From: Caulobacter sp. 602-2
GTDB taxonomy: Bacteria; Pseudomonadota; Alphaproteobacteria; Caulobacterales; Caulobacteraceae
Reading direction: 5' to 3'
Length of the DNA: 64,000 nucleotides
Assembly: GCF_011043625.1 (NCBI RefSeq)
Contig: NZ_JAAKGT010000003.1
Coordinates: 124,001-188,000, forward strand
Shown in pieces: positions 51,552-60,085 of the stretch; position 1 is the first letter of the stretch, and each line of letters starts with the position of its first letter. The translations under genes were made by a program, and so were the position numbers. The notes under the pieces are model-generated. The model was not told the origin of the DNA and searched no databases. It worked only from the letters and a program-made list of their open reading frames with translations.

Positions 51552-52387
51552 CAGCGCACCACCCAGGCGTGGTCGAGCGGGCCGTGGCCCTTGCCCAGCC
51601 CCGGGGCGCGCAGCATGGCTTCGTGCACGTAGTTCCAGGCCCGGGCGACGGCCTGGGTCAGCGGCAGGCCTTGCGACAGGCCGGCGGCGATCGCGCTGGC
51701 CAGGGTGCAGCCGGTGCCGTGGGTGTGGCGGGTGTCGATCCGCTCGCCCTCGAAGCTGGTCTCGCCCTGCGGGGTGATCAGGAGGTCGACGACCCGCTCG
51801 ATTCCCTTTTCGCTCTTGTTGGCGACATGGCCGCCCTTCATCAGCACGGCCTTGGCGCCCAGGGCCAGCAGGGCCTCGCCGGCGCGGCGCTGGTCGTCGA
51901 GGGTCTCGACGGCCAGGCCCGTCAGGGCGCTGGCCTCGGGGGCGTTGGGGGTCAAAAGCGCCGCGCGGGGGATCATCAGCGCCTTGACCGCGTCGATCGC
52001 CCGCTCGGCCAGCAGCGGGGCGCCGCCCTTGGCGATCATCACCGGGTCGACGACGGCCGGAACGTCCGGCGCGCTGGCCAGCACGCGGGCCACGGTCTCG
52101 ACCACGCCCACGTCGCCCAGCATGCCGGTCTTGAAGGCGTCGGCGCCGATGTCGTCGAGCACGGCGCGGGCCTGGGCCTCGATCACCTCAAGCGGGATCG
52201 GGTGCACGCCGGTGACGCCCAGGGTGTTCTGCACGGTGACGGCGGTGATCGCCGTGGCCGCATAGCCGCCGAGCGCGGTGATGGTCTTGATGTCGGCCTG
52301 GACGCCCGCGCCGCCGCCGGAATCCGATCCGGCCAGGACGAGCACGCGGCCCAGGAAGTGCGAGTCGGAGGATGGCGCTTGAGTCAC
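51551..52387 (-). CDS. thiD: ThiD, hydroxymethylpyrimidine (phosphate) kinase
   Basis: 278 residues. Phosphorylates HMP and HMP-P for thiamine pyrophosphate synthesis or salvage. Ribokinase-like fold: VLAGSDSGGGAGVQADIKTI, GADAFKTGMLGD, PVVDPVMIAKGG-like VVDPVMIAKGGAPLL, LTPNAPEASALTG and the anion hole DTRHTHGTGCTLASAIAAGL. No TPP riboswitch is visible upstream. Co-transcribed with the DUF925 gene. Confidence 0.95.
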   Translation of the reverse strand: MTQAPSSDSHFLGRVLVLAGSDSGGGAGVQADIKTITALGGYAATAITAVTVQNTLGVTGVHPIPLEVIEAQARAVLDDIGADAFKTGMLGDVGVVETVARVLASAPDVPAVVDPVMIAKGGAPLLAERAIDAVKALMIPRAALLTPNAPEASALTGLAVETLDDQRRAGEALLALGAKAVLMKGGHVANKSEKGIERVVDLLITPQGETSFEGERIDTRHTHGTGCTLASAIAAGLSQGLPLTQAVARAWNYVHEAMLRAPGLGKGHGPLDHAWVVR

Positions 52388-52428
52388 GCGCCTCTCCTAC
52401 CCCGCTTTTGAAGTCGGTTGAACCGGCG

Positions 52429-52941
52429 TCAGGCCGCGCCGAAGGCGGCGGTCAGGCGGTCGAACTGGGCCTGGACGGGGCGCGGGGCCTCGTCGACGGC
52501 GGCGGCCTCGACATACATGCGCTGGTCCAGGTGGCGGACGCGCTCGTACAGGCGCTCGGAGCGCTGCAGCAGGCTGACCAGGCCGAAGGGCAGGTCCTCG
52601 ACGGCGGCCTGCTGCTCGCCGGCCTCCAGGGCCAGGCGATAGTTCTCGGCGCAGGCGGCCTCGGGGGCCATCTCGCCTTCCTTCACCGCGCGCTGCACCA
52701 GCAGCCACGAGGCCACCTGCATCAGGCGGGTGGTCAGGCGCATGCTTTCGCTCGCATAGGCCAGGGCGGCGTTGCGCGAGAGGATCTTGCTGTCGTGCCG
52801 GCCCGCGCCGTCGAGATAGGCCGCGGTCTCCTCGACCAGCAGCATGCCCTCGTCGAAGGTGCGGTCGAACAATTCCGAGCGGGCGAAGTCCTGGATGACT
52901 CCCGCCCGCCAGGGGGCCGTGGACGCGTTCGGATCGGTCAT
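52429..52941 (-). CDS. rcdA: RcdA-like regulator of CtrA degradation (DUF1465)
   Basis: 170 residues, cytoplasmic and mostly helical. The start MTDPNASTAPWRAGVIQDFARSELF-type sequence and VEETAAYLDGAGRHDSKILSRNAALAYASESMRLTTRLMQVASWLL are those of DUF1465, the family of Caulobacter RcdA, an adaptor that with CpdR and PopA delivers CtrA and other cell-cycle proteins to ClpXP. The C-terminal tail is unstructured (AAAVDEAPRPVQAQFDRLTAAF). In the 153-base upstream gap a TTAAGAC half-site occurs near 53010, too weak to claim CtrA control. Confidence 0.88.
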   Translation of the reverse strand: MTDPNASTAPWRAGVIQDFARSELFDRTFDEGMLLVEETAAYLDGAGRHDSKILSRNAALAYASESMRLTTRLMQVASWLLVQRAVKEGEMAPEAACAENYRLALEAGEQQAAVEDLPFGLVSLLQRSERLYERVRHLDQRMYVEAAAVDEAPRPVQAQFDRLTAAFGAA

Positions 52942-53094
52942 GTCTACTCAATGCCCCAAAGGCCGCGAGGACGTCTCGCTTGTCGGGGAGGACTGCAACC
53001 CCCGTGCCAAGTCTTAACGTCCCGTTTCGCGACCGCCCGACTCGGTGCGACCGACAGGCGCACGTCAGCGTCCACTGCTAGCGTAAACCCTTCG

Positions 53095-53301
53095 TTAGTC
53101 TAGGCGACCAAACAGCGCATCGGCCGCCGCGCGTCCCGCTTTCTTCTTGCTGAGTTGGGCCTTGGTGCGGGCGATCTCGGCTTCCAGCGCCTCGATCCGC
53201 TCTTCCAGTTCGCGCACGCCGTAGATCTCGAGATCCTCGTGCGTGGCCGTGTTCAGCGCGTCGCCGCGGAACGCGCGCGGCTCGACCGGCTCTTCGATCA
53301 T
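53095..53301 (-). CDS. DUF1192 small coiled-coil protein
   Basis: 68 residues from the ATG at 53301 with AAAGGGAGG upstream. Pattern HEDLEIYGVRELEERIEALEAEIARTKAQL is the DUF1192 signature: an acidic start, then one coiled coil, then a short basic tail. Role unknown, conserved in alphaproteobacteria. Encoded just upstream of rcdA on the same strand and divergent from the quinone oxidoreductase. Confidence 0.85.
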   Translation of the reverse strand: MIEEPVEPRAFRGDALNTATHEDLEIYGVRELEERIEALEAEIARTKAQLSKKKAGRAAADALFGRLD

Positions 53302-53376
53302 GGATGACCTCCCTTTCCGACCGACCATGAGACGCCTACCTAGGGCGCAACGCAAGCGCGACGGAGCGACAGGCCG

Positions 53377-54351
53377 ATGTCCCAGACCATGACCGCGATC
53401 GAGATCGAGGGCGGAAAAGGGGCGGCCGACGCCCTGCGTCCGGCAGAGGTCGAACGCCCCACGCCGGGCCCCGGCGAGATCCTGATCCGGGTGCGCGCGG
53501 CGGGCGTCAACCGCCCCGATCTGTTGCAGCGCCTGGGTTTCTACCCCCCGCCGCCGGGCGCGCCGACCACCCTGGGCCTCGAAGTGGCCGGCGAGGTCGA
53601 GGTCGCCGCCGGACGCTGGAAGGTCGGCGACAAGGTCTGCGCCCTGCTGGGCGGCGGCGGCTATGCGCAGTACGCCGTGGTCGACGCCCGCCAGGCCCTG
53701 CCCGTGCCCGAGGGCTTCGATTTCGTCCATGCCGCCGCCCTGCCCGAGACGGTCTTCACCGTCTTCGCCAACGTGTTCGAACATGGCGCGCTGAAGCCTG
53801 GCGAGACCATTTTGATTCATGGTGGCACGTCCGGTATCGGGACAACGGCGATCGCCATGGCCAAGGCGGCCGGCGCGACCGTCATCGCCACCGGCCGCGG
53901 GGCCGACAAGAAGGCCAAGGCGCTGGAACTGGGCGCCGATCTGGCCGTCGACGCCAAGACCGAGGATTTCGCGGAGATCGCCAAGGCGGCCGGCGGCGTC
54001 GACGTGGTGCTCGACATGGTCGGGGCCGCCTATTTCGACAAGAACCTCGAAGCCCTGAAGACCGGCGGCCGCATCGTCTATATCGCCGCCCTGGCCGGCG
54101 GCGTGCTGGAAGTGCCGGTGATGAAGGTGATGCAGAAGCGCGCGGTGATCACCGGCTCGACCCTGCGCCCCCGCCCCGCCGACGAGAAGGCCCGCCTGGC
54201 CGCCGAGGTCGAGCGCGTCGCCTGGCCCTGGATCGCGGCCGGCAAGCTCAAGCCCATCGTCGACGCCGTCTTCCCCCTGGCCGACGCCGCCAAGGCCCAC
54301 GCCCACCTGGAAGCCGGCGAGCACGTGGGCAAGGTGGTGCTGACCACCTGA
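53377..54351 (+). CDS. NAD(P)H quinone oxidoreductase (MDR family, zinc-free)
   Basis: 324 residues. Medium-chain dehydrogenase/reductase fold of the PIG3-type quinone reductases: PGPGEILIRVRAAGVNRPDLLQRLG, TTLGLEVAGEVEV, HAAALPETVFTVFANVFEHG, the NADPH loop HGGTSGIGTTAIAMAKAAGA and TGSTLRPRPADEKARLA. Zinc-binding residues of alcohol dehydrogenases are absent. Reduces quinones or related electrophiles. Start ATG 53377. Confidence 0.92.
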   Translation: MSQTMTAIEIEGGKGAADALRPAEVERPTPGPGEILIRVRAAGVNRPDLLQRLGFYPPPPGAPTTLGLEVAGEVEVAAGRWKVGDKVCALLGGGGYAQYAVVDARQALPVPEGFDFVHAAALPETVFTVFANVFEHGALKPGETILIHGGTSGIGTTAIAMAKAAGATVIATGRGADKKAKALELGADLAVDAKTEDFAEIAKAAGGVDVVLDMVGAAYFDKNLEALKTGGRIVYIAALAGGVLEVPVMKVMQKRAVITGSTLRPRPADEKARLAAEVERVAWPWIAAGKLKPIVDAVFPLADAAKAHAHLEAGEHVGKVVLTT

Positions 54352-54427
54352 GGGCCGTTTCCCATCCCCCCGTCTCTACGGGGGAGTTCGGCGGGAAGCG
54401 GCCGGGCCGGCTGAATGTCGGCCCGAC

Positions 54428-55927
54428 CTAGTCCACCTGGATCGCGCACAGGCCAAAGCCCAGCGCGCGATCGTCGTCGGAAAGCCCATCGTCGCGCGGC
54501 GACACGCAGCGCTCGGTCTCGAACGTCAGCCAGTGCAGGCCCGGATCGAGGCCGGGTGGCAGGTCGGCCGCAACGGTGACCGGCTCCCCGGCCTCCAGCC
54601 GCACGCTCATCCAGGCCTCGCCGTTCAGGCGCACCGCCAGGTCGTAGCTCTGGCGGCTGGGCGAGGCGAAGGCCGCCACAGTCAGGCTCAGCCGCCGCCC
54701 CTCGTCGCCCGACGCCAGGCGCAGGCGGGCCTGGCATCGCGGACGGGCCGACCAGGCCCCCCAGGGCTCGACCGCATGAAAGCCGCTGAGCGAGAGCCGA
54801 TCGCTCGCGCCGGGCCCGCTGGGCTGGCCGGGCGTCAGCGGATCCAGGCCGCGCTCCAGGGCGGCGATCTGCTCAAGCAGGCGCGCCCGCTCGCCGGTCC
54901 AGCCGCCATAGTCGCCGCCGGGATCCCAGGCCTGCAGGTGGCGAGCCACGGCGCGCGACGCCGCTTCGGGCGGGACCGCGGGCTCGTCCGCCCAGGACGC
55001 GATCACACGGTCGTAGAGCGCTACGTAGCGCGCGGCCCAGTCGTCCACGCCCGCCTCGGCCCGCACCCGCGCGCCCACGCCAGCGGCGTCCTCGGCGTCA
55101 TAGGCGTCCAGCGCGGCGGCGACGTTCTCGACGCTGACCGGCCGCGACAGCAGGCGCAGGCCGAAGTTCTCCTGCCGCCAGTCGTCATAGACGCGGCTGT
55201 CGACCATGCCGGCGAACCCGCGTCCGTCGCAGACGATCACGGCGCGCCCGCAGGCCATGGCCTCGATCGCGCTCATGGCGCTGGTGAACACCACGTCGTA
55301 CTGGGGGACCAGCGCCTCGGGCCGGGCCACAAGCCCCCCGCCGAAGCTTCCGACCGTGTCGAGCTCCACGCCTCGGGCCTGGCAGGCGGCCCTGATCGCC
55401 TCCAGGTGTCCGAAGTTCTTGGCGAAGGCCAGGGCGCGGCGCGGAAACGCCGGCAGGGGCGGTCCCGGCTGGAAACGTCGCAGGTCGACGGCGTTGAGGA
55501 TCACCTCCACCCGCTCGGGCGCGATCCCGTCCTGGATGGTCAGCCGGTCGCGAAAGGCCCGGCTGATCGCCACATGCGCCACGATGTTCGGCAGCTTGGG
55601 CGCGGCGTCGTGCCAGGCTACGAAGTCATGGCAGACGAAGATGGCCGGCGTCCGCGGAAAGCGCGCCGCCGCCGCCGCGGTCTGGGTCAGATGATGGCCG
55701 TGGATCACGTCCGGCGGCTCGGCGATCAGGTCGATGTCGTCGACCACCGGGATCGAGGCGCTTCGCAGTTCCTTGGCGATCGGTCCCAGCCGCGGGGAAT
55801 AGACCATGGGTCGATGCCCGGCCCGCATCAGCGCCAGCGCCAGCTCCCGCGTCAGCACCTCGGTGCCCGAACGGCTGGCCAGGGTCAGATTGGTCAGCAG
55901 GACCCTCAGGCCCTCTCTCCTCAGCAT
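54428..55927 (-). CDS. Family 4-like glycosyltransferase with C-terminal beta domain
   Basis: 499 residues. N-terminal GT-B fold: VLLTNLTLASRSGTEVLTRELALAL, DVIHGHHLTQTAAAA, AISRAFRDRL, ERVEVILNAVDLRRFQPGPP and SAMSAIEAMACGRAVIV in the donor region. From about 385 a beta-sandwich follows (GFHAVEPWGAWSARPRCQARLRLAS, to FETERCVSPRDDGLSDDDRALGFGL), a domain often attached to surface-glycan transferases. Overlaps the upstream PIG-L-like gene by 7 bases. Likely makes a cell-surface glycan. Confidence 0.85.
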   Translation of the reverse strand: MLRREGLRVLLTNLTLASRSGTEVLTRELALALMRAGHRPMVYSPRLGPIAKELRSASIPVVDDIDLIAEPPDVIHGHHLTQTAAAAARFPRTPAIFVCHDFVAWHDAAPKLPNIVAHVAISRAFRDRLTIQDGIAPERVEVILNAVDLRRFQPGPPLPAFPRRALAFAKNFGHLEAIRAACQARGVELDTVGSFGGGLVARPEALVPQYDVVFTSAMSAIEAMACGRAVIVCDGRGFAGMVDSRVYDDWRQENFGLRLLSRPVSVENVAAALDAYDAEDAAGVGARVRAEAGVDDWAARYVALYDRVIASWADEPAVPPEAASRAVARHLQAWDPGGDYGGWTGERARLLEQIAALERGLDPLTPGQPSGPGASDRLSLSGFHAVEPWGAWSARPRCQARLRLASGDEGRRLSLTVAAFASPSRQSYDLAVRLNGEAWMSVRLEAGEPVTVAADLPPGLDPGLHWLTFETERCVSPRDDGLSDDDRALGFGLCAIQVD

Positions 55928-56697
55928 GCGTACACCGCCGGCGCGGCGCCCATCCGGTCGGCCAGCGCGGCGACCACCGGCCGCATGTGCGCCCAGGTCA
56001 GGGCCTGGTCATAGACGCCGGCCGCGACGCGGGAACGCCCGTGGCTCTCGTACCAGGGCGCGCCGGACGGGATCAGGGCCTCCAGGGGCGGCGGCTGATG
56101 CAGGGTCTCGATCTCGATCGCATCGGCGCCGACCGCCTCGACCAGCGCGGCGACATCGTCGGAAATGTCGGGAAAGCGCGCGATCAGCCCCTGCTTCCAG
56201 GCGCTCTCCCCCGCCGCCAGGGCGATGCGCCTGACCTCGGGCCCGGGTTCTGCGTGAGCGTTCGCGCCCAGGACGACCGGATAGTCGAGACAGGCGAGCG
56301 GCCGGCCCAGGCGAGCCTCGGCGATTGCCGCGGCCGTTCGCGCCACTAGGTGGGTCAGATCATGCACTGGATTGTAGTTCTGCCAGCCGTCGGTCACCAC
56401 CAGCCCCACGCCGCGCGCCACGAAGGCCTTGGCGAGGGTCTCGGCCAGGGTCAGGAACGGCTCAACCTGGCCGGCCATGATCCACTGGTACAGCGTCACG
56501 TCGTGGAAGGCGCCGAACGGCTCGCGCGGCTGCGCCCCGATCTCGGCGGCCAGCGCGCGGCTAGCGGCCATGCGCCCTTCGTCCAGCCGGCTGCGCGCGC
56601 CCTTGGCGACGACGAACAGATCGGGCCGCTCGCGTCTGGACCAGGCGCTTAAGCGAAGCTCGTGCCCCGGGTGCGCAATCACCAATGCCGACCGCAA
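55921..56697 (-). CDS. PIG-L-like deacetylase, divergent metal motif
   Basis: 258 residues from a TTG at 56697 with AGAGGAG five bases upstream. VIAHPGHELRLSAW resembles the AHPDDE zinc motif of PIG-L / LmbE deacetylases but with Gly-His replacing Asp-Asp. A second histidine pair (NPVHDLTHLVARTAAAI) matches the HxxH part. So the fold is likely kept with altered metal ligands. These enzymes remove N-acetyl groups from sugars. Coupled to the GT4 gene, suggesting a modified surface glycan. Confidence 0.7.
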   Translation of the reverse strand: MRSALVIAHPGHELRLSAWSRRERPDLFVVAKGARSRLDEGRMAASRALAAEIGAQPREPFGAFHDVTLYQWIMAGQVEPFLTLAETLAKAFVARGVGLVVTDGWQNYNPVHDLTHLVARTAAAIAEARLGRPLACLDYPVVLGANAHAEPGPEVRRIALAAGESAWKQGLIARFPDISDDVAALVEAVGADAIEIETLHQPPPLEALIPSGAPWYESHGRSRVAAGVYDQALTWAHMRPVVAALADRMGAAPAVYAC

Positions 56698-56902
56698 TGG
56701 AACTCCTCTGTCCGACCTTGGCCCAACGTCGGCGCGCCGCTCGCACGATTCTGAACGAGAGCGGTAATCGTCGCGAGCATAGCAGGAACCAAGCGAGCGA
56801 GCGTCGATCCCCGTTCCCTTTCGCGGAGAACCGCATTATAGCTCGGTGTTGAACAACCCCGCCCGGCCGAAAGGTCGGGCGCCGTCATTTCTGGAGGACC
56901 GC

Positions 56903-57616
56903 ATGTCCGAGATCCTGATGCCCAAGGCGACCGCCGTCTGGCTCGTGGACAACACCTCGCTGAGCTTCGAGCAGATCGCCGACTTCTGCGGCCTGCACCC
57001 GCTGGAAGTCCGCGGCATCGCCGACGGCGAAGTGGCGCGCGACATCCGCGGCGCCGATCCCATCGGCAACGGCCAGCTGACCCGCGAAGAGCTGGACAAG
57101 GCCCAGGGCAACCCGAACTACCGTATGAAGGCCCAGGTCAGCCGTCACGCCGAGCTGCTGAAGCCGGCCAAGAAGGCTCCGCGCTACACCCCGGTGTCGC
57201 GCCGCCAGGACCGTCCGGACGCCATCGCCTGGTTCATCCGCCACCACCCGGAAGTGACCGACGCCCAGATCTCCAAGATCCTCGGCACGACCAAGGCCAC
57301 CATCGAGCAGGTGCGCAACCGCACCCACTGGAACGCGGCCAACATCAAGCCGGTCGACCCGGTGACGCTGGGCCTCGTCGGCCAGCTGGAACTCGACGCC
57401 CTCGTCAAGAAGGCGGCCGAGAAGAAGGCCAAGGAAGACGCCAAGCGCGGCATCGTCGCCGAAGACCCCACCCTGCGCCCGGCGACCGAAACCGCCTACC
57501 TCACCGAGGAAGAGCAGGAAGAACGCGACATCCGCGCCTCGCGCGCCGAGCCCAAGGCCGAAGACGTGTTCGGCTCGTTCTCGGGCAATGTCGACGACGA
57601 GGACGACGAGGACTGA
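56903..57616 (+). CDS. trcR: TrcR-like DUF1013 protein (RNA-polymerase-tracking cell-cycle regulator)
   Basis: 237 residues from the ATG at 56903 (CTGGAGGA site). DUF1013: MPKATAVWLVDNTSLSFEQIADFCGLHPLEVRGIADGEV-like start, a second helix-turn-helix-like segment (PDAIAWFIRHHPEVTDAQISKILGTTKATIEQV) and an acidic tail. The Caulobacter member TrcR is reported to track with RNA polymerase and influence the cell cycle. It is followed by a strong terminator. Cytoplasmic. Confidence 0.88.
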   Translation: MSEILMPKATAVWLVDNTSLSFEQIADFCGLHPLEVRGIADGEVARDIRGADPIGNGQLTREELDKAQGNPNYRMKAQVSRHAELLKPAKKAPRYTPVSRRQDRPDAIAWFIRHHPEVTDAQISKILGTTKATIEQVRNRTHWNAANIKPVDPVTLGLVGQLELDALVKKAAEKKAKEDAKRGIVAEDPTLRPATETAYLTEEEQEERDIRASRAEPKAEDVFGSFSGNVDDEDDED

Positions 57617-57639
57617 TCCTCGTCTGGTCTCAGACAGCA

Positions 57640-57672
57640 AAAAGGCCCATCCGACGCTCGGATGGGCCTTTT
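57640..57672 (+). terminator. Intrinsic terminator of trcR
   Basis: AAAAGGCCCATCCGA-cgc-TCGGATGGGCCTTTT, a near-perfect stem with a U-tract, 23 bases after the stop. Confidence 0.92.
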
Positions 57673-57688
57673 CTATGCCTTTCGGCCG

Positions 57689-57764
57689 GAGCGTGGCTCG
57701 GCACGCTCCAAATGTTCTGTGGTCGAGCCTGCTAATCTGTTTCCCGTGGAAACAGGCAGGCTCT
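57689..57764. repeat. Bipartite GAGCGTG / CAGGCTCTA palindromic element, copy 2
   Basis: GAGCGTG (57689-57695) pairs with CACGCTC (57702-57708); GAGCCTGC (57725-57732) pairs with GCAGGCTC (57756-57763), with CTGTTTCC/GGAAACAG inside. Same build as 5072-5177. Its last bases overlap the stop codon of the DUF465 gene on the minus strand. Confidence 0.65.
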
Positions 57765-57936
57765 AGTGGAGCCGGGCTCGAAGTCCCTCTATCTCCTCCT
57801 TGAGCCTGAGCTTCTGCCGCTTGAGCTCTCGGAGCCTGGTGGCGTCGCTACCCGGACGGTTGGTCTCCTCCTGGATCGTGCGGTCGAGGTTCTCGTGACG
57901 GGACCCCAGCTCGCGGATACGGGATTCGATGGCCAT
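57763..57936 (-). CDS. DUF465 (YdcH-like) small protein, first paralogue
   Basis: 57 residues from the ATG at 57936 with AGGAGG upstream; stop TAG at 57763-57765. MAIESRIRELGSRHENLDRTI, then RPGSDATRLRELKRQKLRLKEEI, is the DUF465 pattern: a short antiparallel helical hairpin with LKxxKLxLKDEI. Cytoplasmic, function unknown. A paralogue lies at 59225 on the other strand, with ubiX between. Easily missed because of size. Confidence 0.82.
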   Translation of the reverse strand: MAIESRIRELGSRHENLDRTIQEETNRPGSDATRLRELKRQKLRLKEEIEGLRARLH

Positions 57937-58069
57937 CGGTTCGGCCTCCTTTTGGGCTGTTGACCGAAGGAGTGAACACCCGCTGGCCCGGACTGTCAGA
58001 TCACATATGATTGCAACCAGCAGCGCTTGACGTGGCGTCGCTTAATCCCGTGACGGACGAAAATTCACC

Positions 58070-58687
58070 ATGACGGACGCCGCAACGCCTGCAACCAAGC
58101 CCCGCCTGGTCGTCGGAATTTCCGGCGCCTCGGGGGCGCTGTACGGCCTGCGGACCCTGGCCGCCTGCCGCGACCTGGGGGTCGAAAGCCACCTCGTCAT
58201 GAGCAAGTCGGCGGCCCTGACCCTGACCCAGGAGACCGGCCTTGCGGTCGGCGACGTGGCCGCCATGGCCGACGTCGTGCACCGGGTCGGCGACGTCGGC
58301 GCCTCGATCGCCTCGGGCTCGTTCCGCACGCTGGGCATGATCGTCGCCCCCTGTTCGGTGCGGACCATGAGCGAGATCGCCACCGGCGTGACCTCGTCCC
58401 TGCTGACCCGCGCGGCCGACGTGGCGCTGAAGGAGCGCCGGCCGCTGGTGCTGATGGTGCGCGAAAGCCCGCTGCACCTGGGCCACCTGCGCACCCTGAC
58501 GCGCCTTGCCGAGATGGGCGCGGTGATCGCCCCGCCGGTTCCGGCCTTCTATGCCAAGCCCGCCTCCATCGAGGAGATGGTCGACCAGTCGGTGGGCCGC
58601 GCGCTGGATCTCTTTGGCCTGACCTGGGGCCCCGTGAAGCGCTGGGGCGAAGACCTTCCAACCGTCAATCAAGCGGACGAAAATTAA
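58070..58687 (+). CDS. ubiX: UbiX, flavin prenyltransferase
   Basis: 205 residues. Makes prenylated FMN, the cofactor of the UbiD decarboxylase, so it serves ubiquinone synthesis. Rossmann-like flavoprotein: VVGISGASGALYGLRTL at the start, HLVMSKSAALTL, IASGSFRTLGMIVAPCSVRTMSEIATG, RRPLVLMVRESPLHLGHLRTLTRLAEMG and PPVPAFYAKPASIEEMVD. Start ATG at 58070. Followed five bases later by a TIGR02444 gene. Confidence 0.95.
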   Translation: MTDAATPATKPRLVVGISGASGALYGLRTLAACRDLGVESHLVMSKSAALTLTQETGLAVGDVAAMADVVHRVGDVGASIASGSFRTLGMIVAPCSVRTMSEIATGVTSSLLTRAADVALKERRPLVLMVRESPLHLGHLRTLTRLAEMGAVIAPPVPAFYAKPASIEEMVDQSVGRALDLFGLTWGPVKRWGEDLPTVNQADEN

Positions 58688-58692
58688 CGGCC

Positions 58693-59142
58693 ATGCGGTT
58701 CTGGGACTGGGCGCTTGGCGTCTATGCGCGACAGCCTGTCGCAGTCGCGTGCCTGCACCTGCAGGACGCCCACGGCCAGAACGTGCCGTTCCTGCTGTGG
58801 GCCGCCTGGGCGGCGCTGGAGGGACGTCCCGTCAACCTGCCGCGCGCCGCCGGCCTGGTCCGCGCCTGGGACGCCGAGGTCGGCGCGCCCCTTCGCGGCG
58901 TGCGCCGGGCGCTCAAGCCCTCGCGCCCCGATGTCGGCGACGCCGCCCGCGAGACCTTCCGCGAACAGGTCAAGGCGGCCGAGCTGGCCGGCGAGAAGCT
59001 CTTGATGGCAAGCCTGGAGGCGACCTCCGGCCCGGTAGACGCCACCCGCGACGTCTACGGCGCCCTGCTGGCCGCCGCCCGGGCCACCGGCGATCCGCCG
59101 CCCGAGGCGGCGCTGGCCAGACTTGCCGACGCCCTGGCCTGA
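58693..59142 (+). CDS. TIGR02444 (DUF2390) family protein
   Basis: 149 residues. FWDWALGVYARQPVAVACLHLQDAHGQNVPFLLWAAWAAL is the family signature (short cofactorless protein, Trp/His rich). The remainder is helical. Function unknown. Overlaps in transcription with ubiX (five-base gap), so co-expressed. Confidence 0.85.
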   Translation: MRFWDWALGVYARQPVAVACLHLQDAHGQNVPFLLWAAWAALEGRPVNLPRAAGLVRAWDAEVGAPLRGVRRALKPSRPDVGDAARETFREQVKAAELAGEKLLMASLEATSGPVDATRDVYGALLAAARATGDPPPEAALARLADALA

Positions 59143-59224
59143 ACGGCCGTGAGAGCCCTTTACCGCCTGTCAGGCTTTGCTATCTATCACCGCCTTCGGA
59201 CAGGGGCCCACGGGAGGAACGTCC

Positions 59225-59446
59225 ATGAATGACGACGATCCTTCGGAAGACACCATCATCGCGGTGGAGCGTCGCCTGGCGACGCTGCGCGAGGAGCACC
59301 AGGACCTGTCGGACGCCGTCTCGGCCCTGGAGGAACGCCCCCAGCCCGACATGCTGCAGATCGCCCGCCTCAAGCGCCGCAAGCTGGCTTTGAAGGACGA
59401 GATCGTGCGCCTGGAAGACCAGGTGACCCCGGACATCATTGCTTAG
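59225..59446 (+). CDS. DUF465 (YdcH-like) small protein, second paralogue
   Basis: 73 residues from the ATG at 59225 with GGGAGGA upstream. VERRLATLREEHQDLSDAVSALEERPQPDMLQIARLKRRKLALKDEIVRLEDQ-type sequence, the DUF465 hairpin, with a slightly longer acidic N-terminus than the paralogue at 57763. Role unknown; the acidic N-terminus may give partner preference. Cytoplasmic. Confidence 0.88.
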   Translation: MNDDDPSEDTIIAVERRLATLREEHQDLSDAVSALEERPQPDMLQIARLKRRKLALKDEIVRLEDQVTPDIIA

Positions 59447-59454
59447 GCCGTAGA

Positions 59455-59566
59455 GCCCCCTCCGGCCCTCCGGGCCACCTCCCCCAGAGGGGGAGGATCT
59501 ATCGCGCCCAGATGCTCCCCCTTTTGGGGGAGCTGTCGGCAAAGCCGACTGAGGGGGCGGCCCCCT
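59455..59566. repeat. CTCCCCC-type paired palindromic repeat, copy 6
   Basis: CCCCCTCCGGCCCTCCGGGCC and CTCCCCCAGAGGGGGAGG, then GCTCCCCCTTTTGGGGGAGC and GTCGGCAAAGCCGACTGAGGGGGC. Between the convergent DUF465 and cdd genes. Confidence 0.85.
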
Positions 59567-59996
59567 ACTCCAGATCCCCCGGCCCGAACGCTTCGGGCAG
59601 CAGGCTCCAGAACGGCGTGCGTCTGGTCGCTTGCCCGCCCTGCACCGAGACGATCTCGCAGGTCTTGCTGGCGAACTCGCCGATGCGCTGGCGGCAGGCT
59701 CCGCAGGGCTGGACCACGGCGTCGGAGCCGGCGGCGATGTAGACGCGCTCGATCCGGCGCCCGCCGGCGGTGATCATCGCGCCGATCGCCGTCTGCTCGG
59801 CGCAGGTGCCCGACGGATAGGCCGCGTTCTCGACATTGACGCCGAAGTGCACGCCGCCCTGGTCGTCGACCACGGCGCTGGCGACGGTGAAGTTCGAATA
59901 GCGGGCGTAGGACCGCGCCAGATAGTCCGGCAGCCGCGCGGCGACGGCGGCTTCGTCGGAGCCTGAGATATCGGAAAAAGAACGTGCGGCGCTCAT
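59565..59996 (-). CDS. cdd: Cytidine deaminase
   Basis: 143 residues from the ATG at 59996 (GAGGGAT site). Deaminates cytidine and deoxycytidine. Zinc site of the homotetrameric type: TCAEQTAIGAM with Glu as proton shuttle and PCGACRQRIGEF. YARYSNFTVASAVVDDQG and NVENAAYPSG bind the nucleoside. The end lies next to a palindromic repeat. Confidence 0.94.
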   Translation of the reverse strand: MSAARSFSDISGSDEAAVAARLPDYLARSYARYSNFTVASAVVDDQGGVHFGVNVENAAYPSGTCAEQTAIGAMITAGGRRIERVYIAAGSDAVVQPCGACRQRIGEFASKTCEIVSVQGGQATRRTPFWSLLPEAFGPGDLE

Positions 59997-60085
59997 GCCA
60001 TCCCTCGGATCCCGGCAGGATCGCGCCGGGAACCGAGGCAATCAGTCGCGGGGCGGTTATGCAAGCGCAAACCGCACCTTCCAGT

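Noticed and set aside
52990-53030. CtrA binding site upstream of rcdA
   Set aside because: Only one TTAA half-site (TTAAGAC) is present; the second half at the proper spacing is missing.
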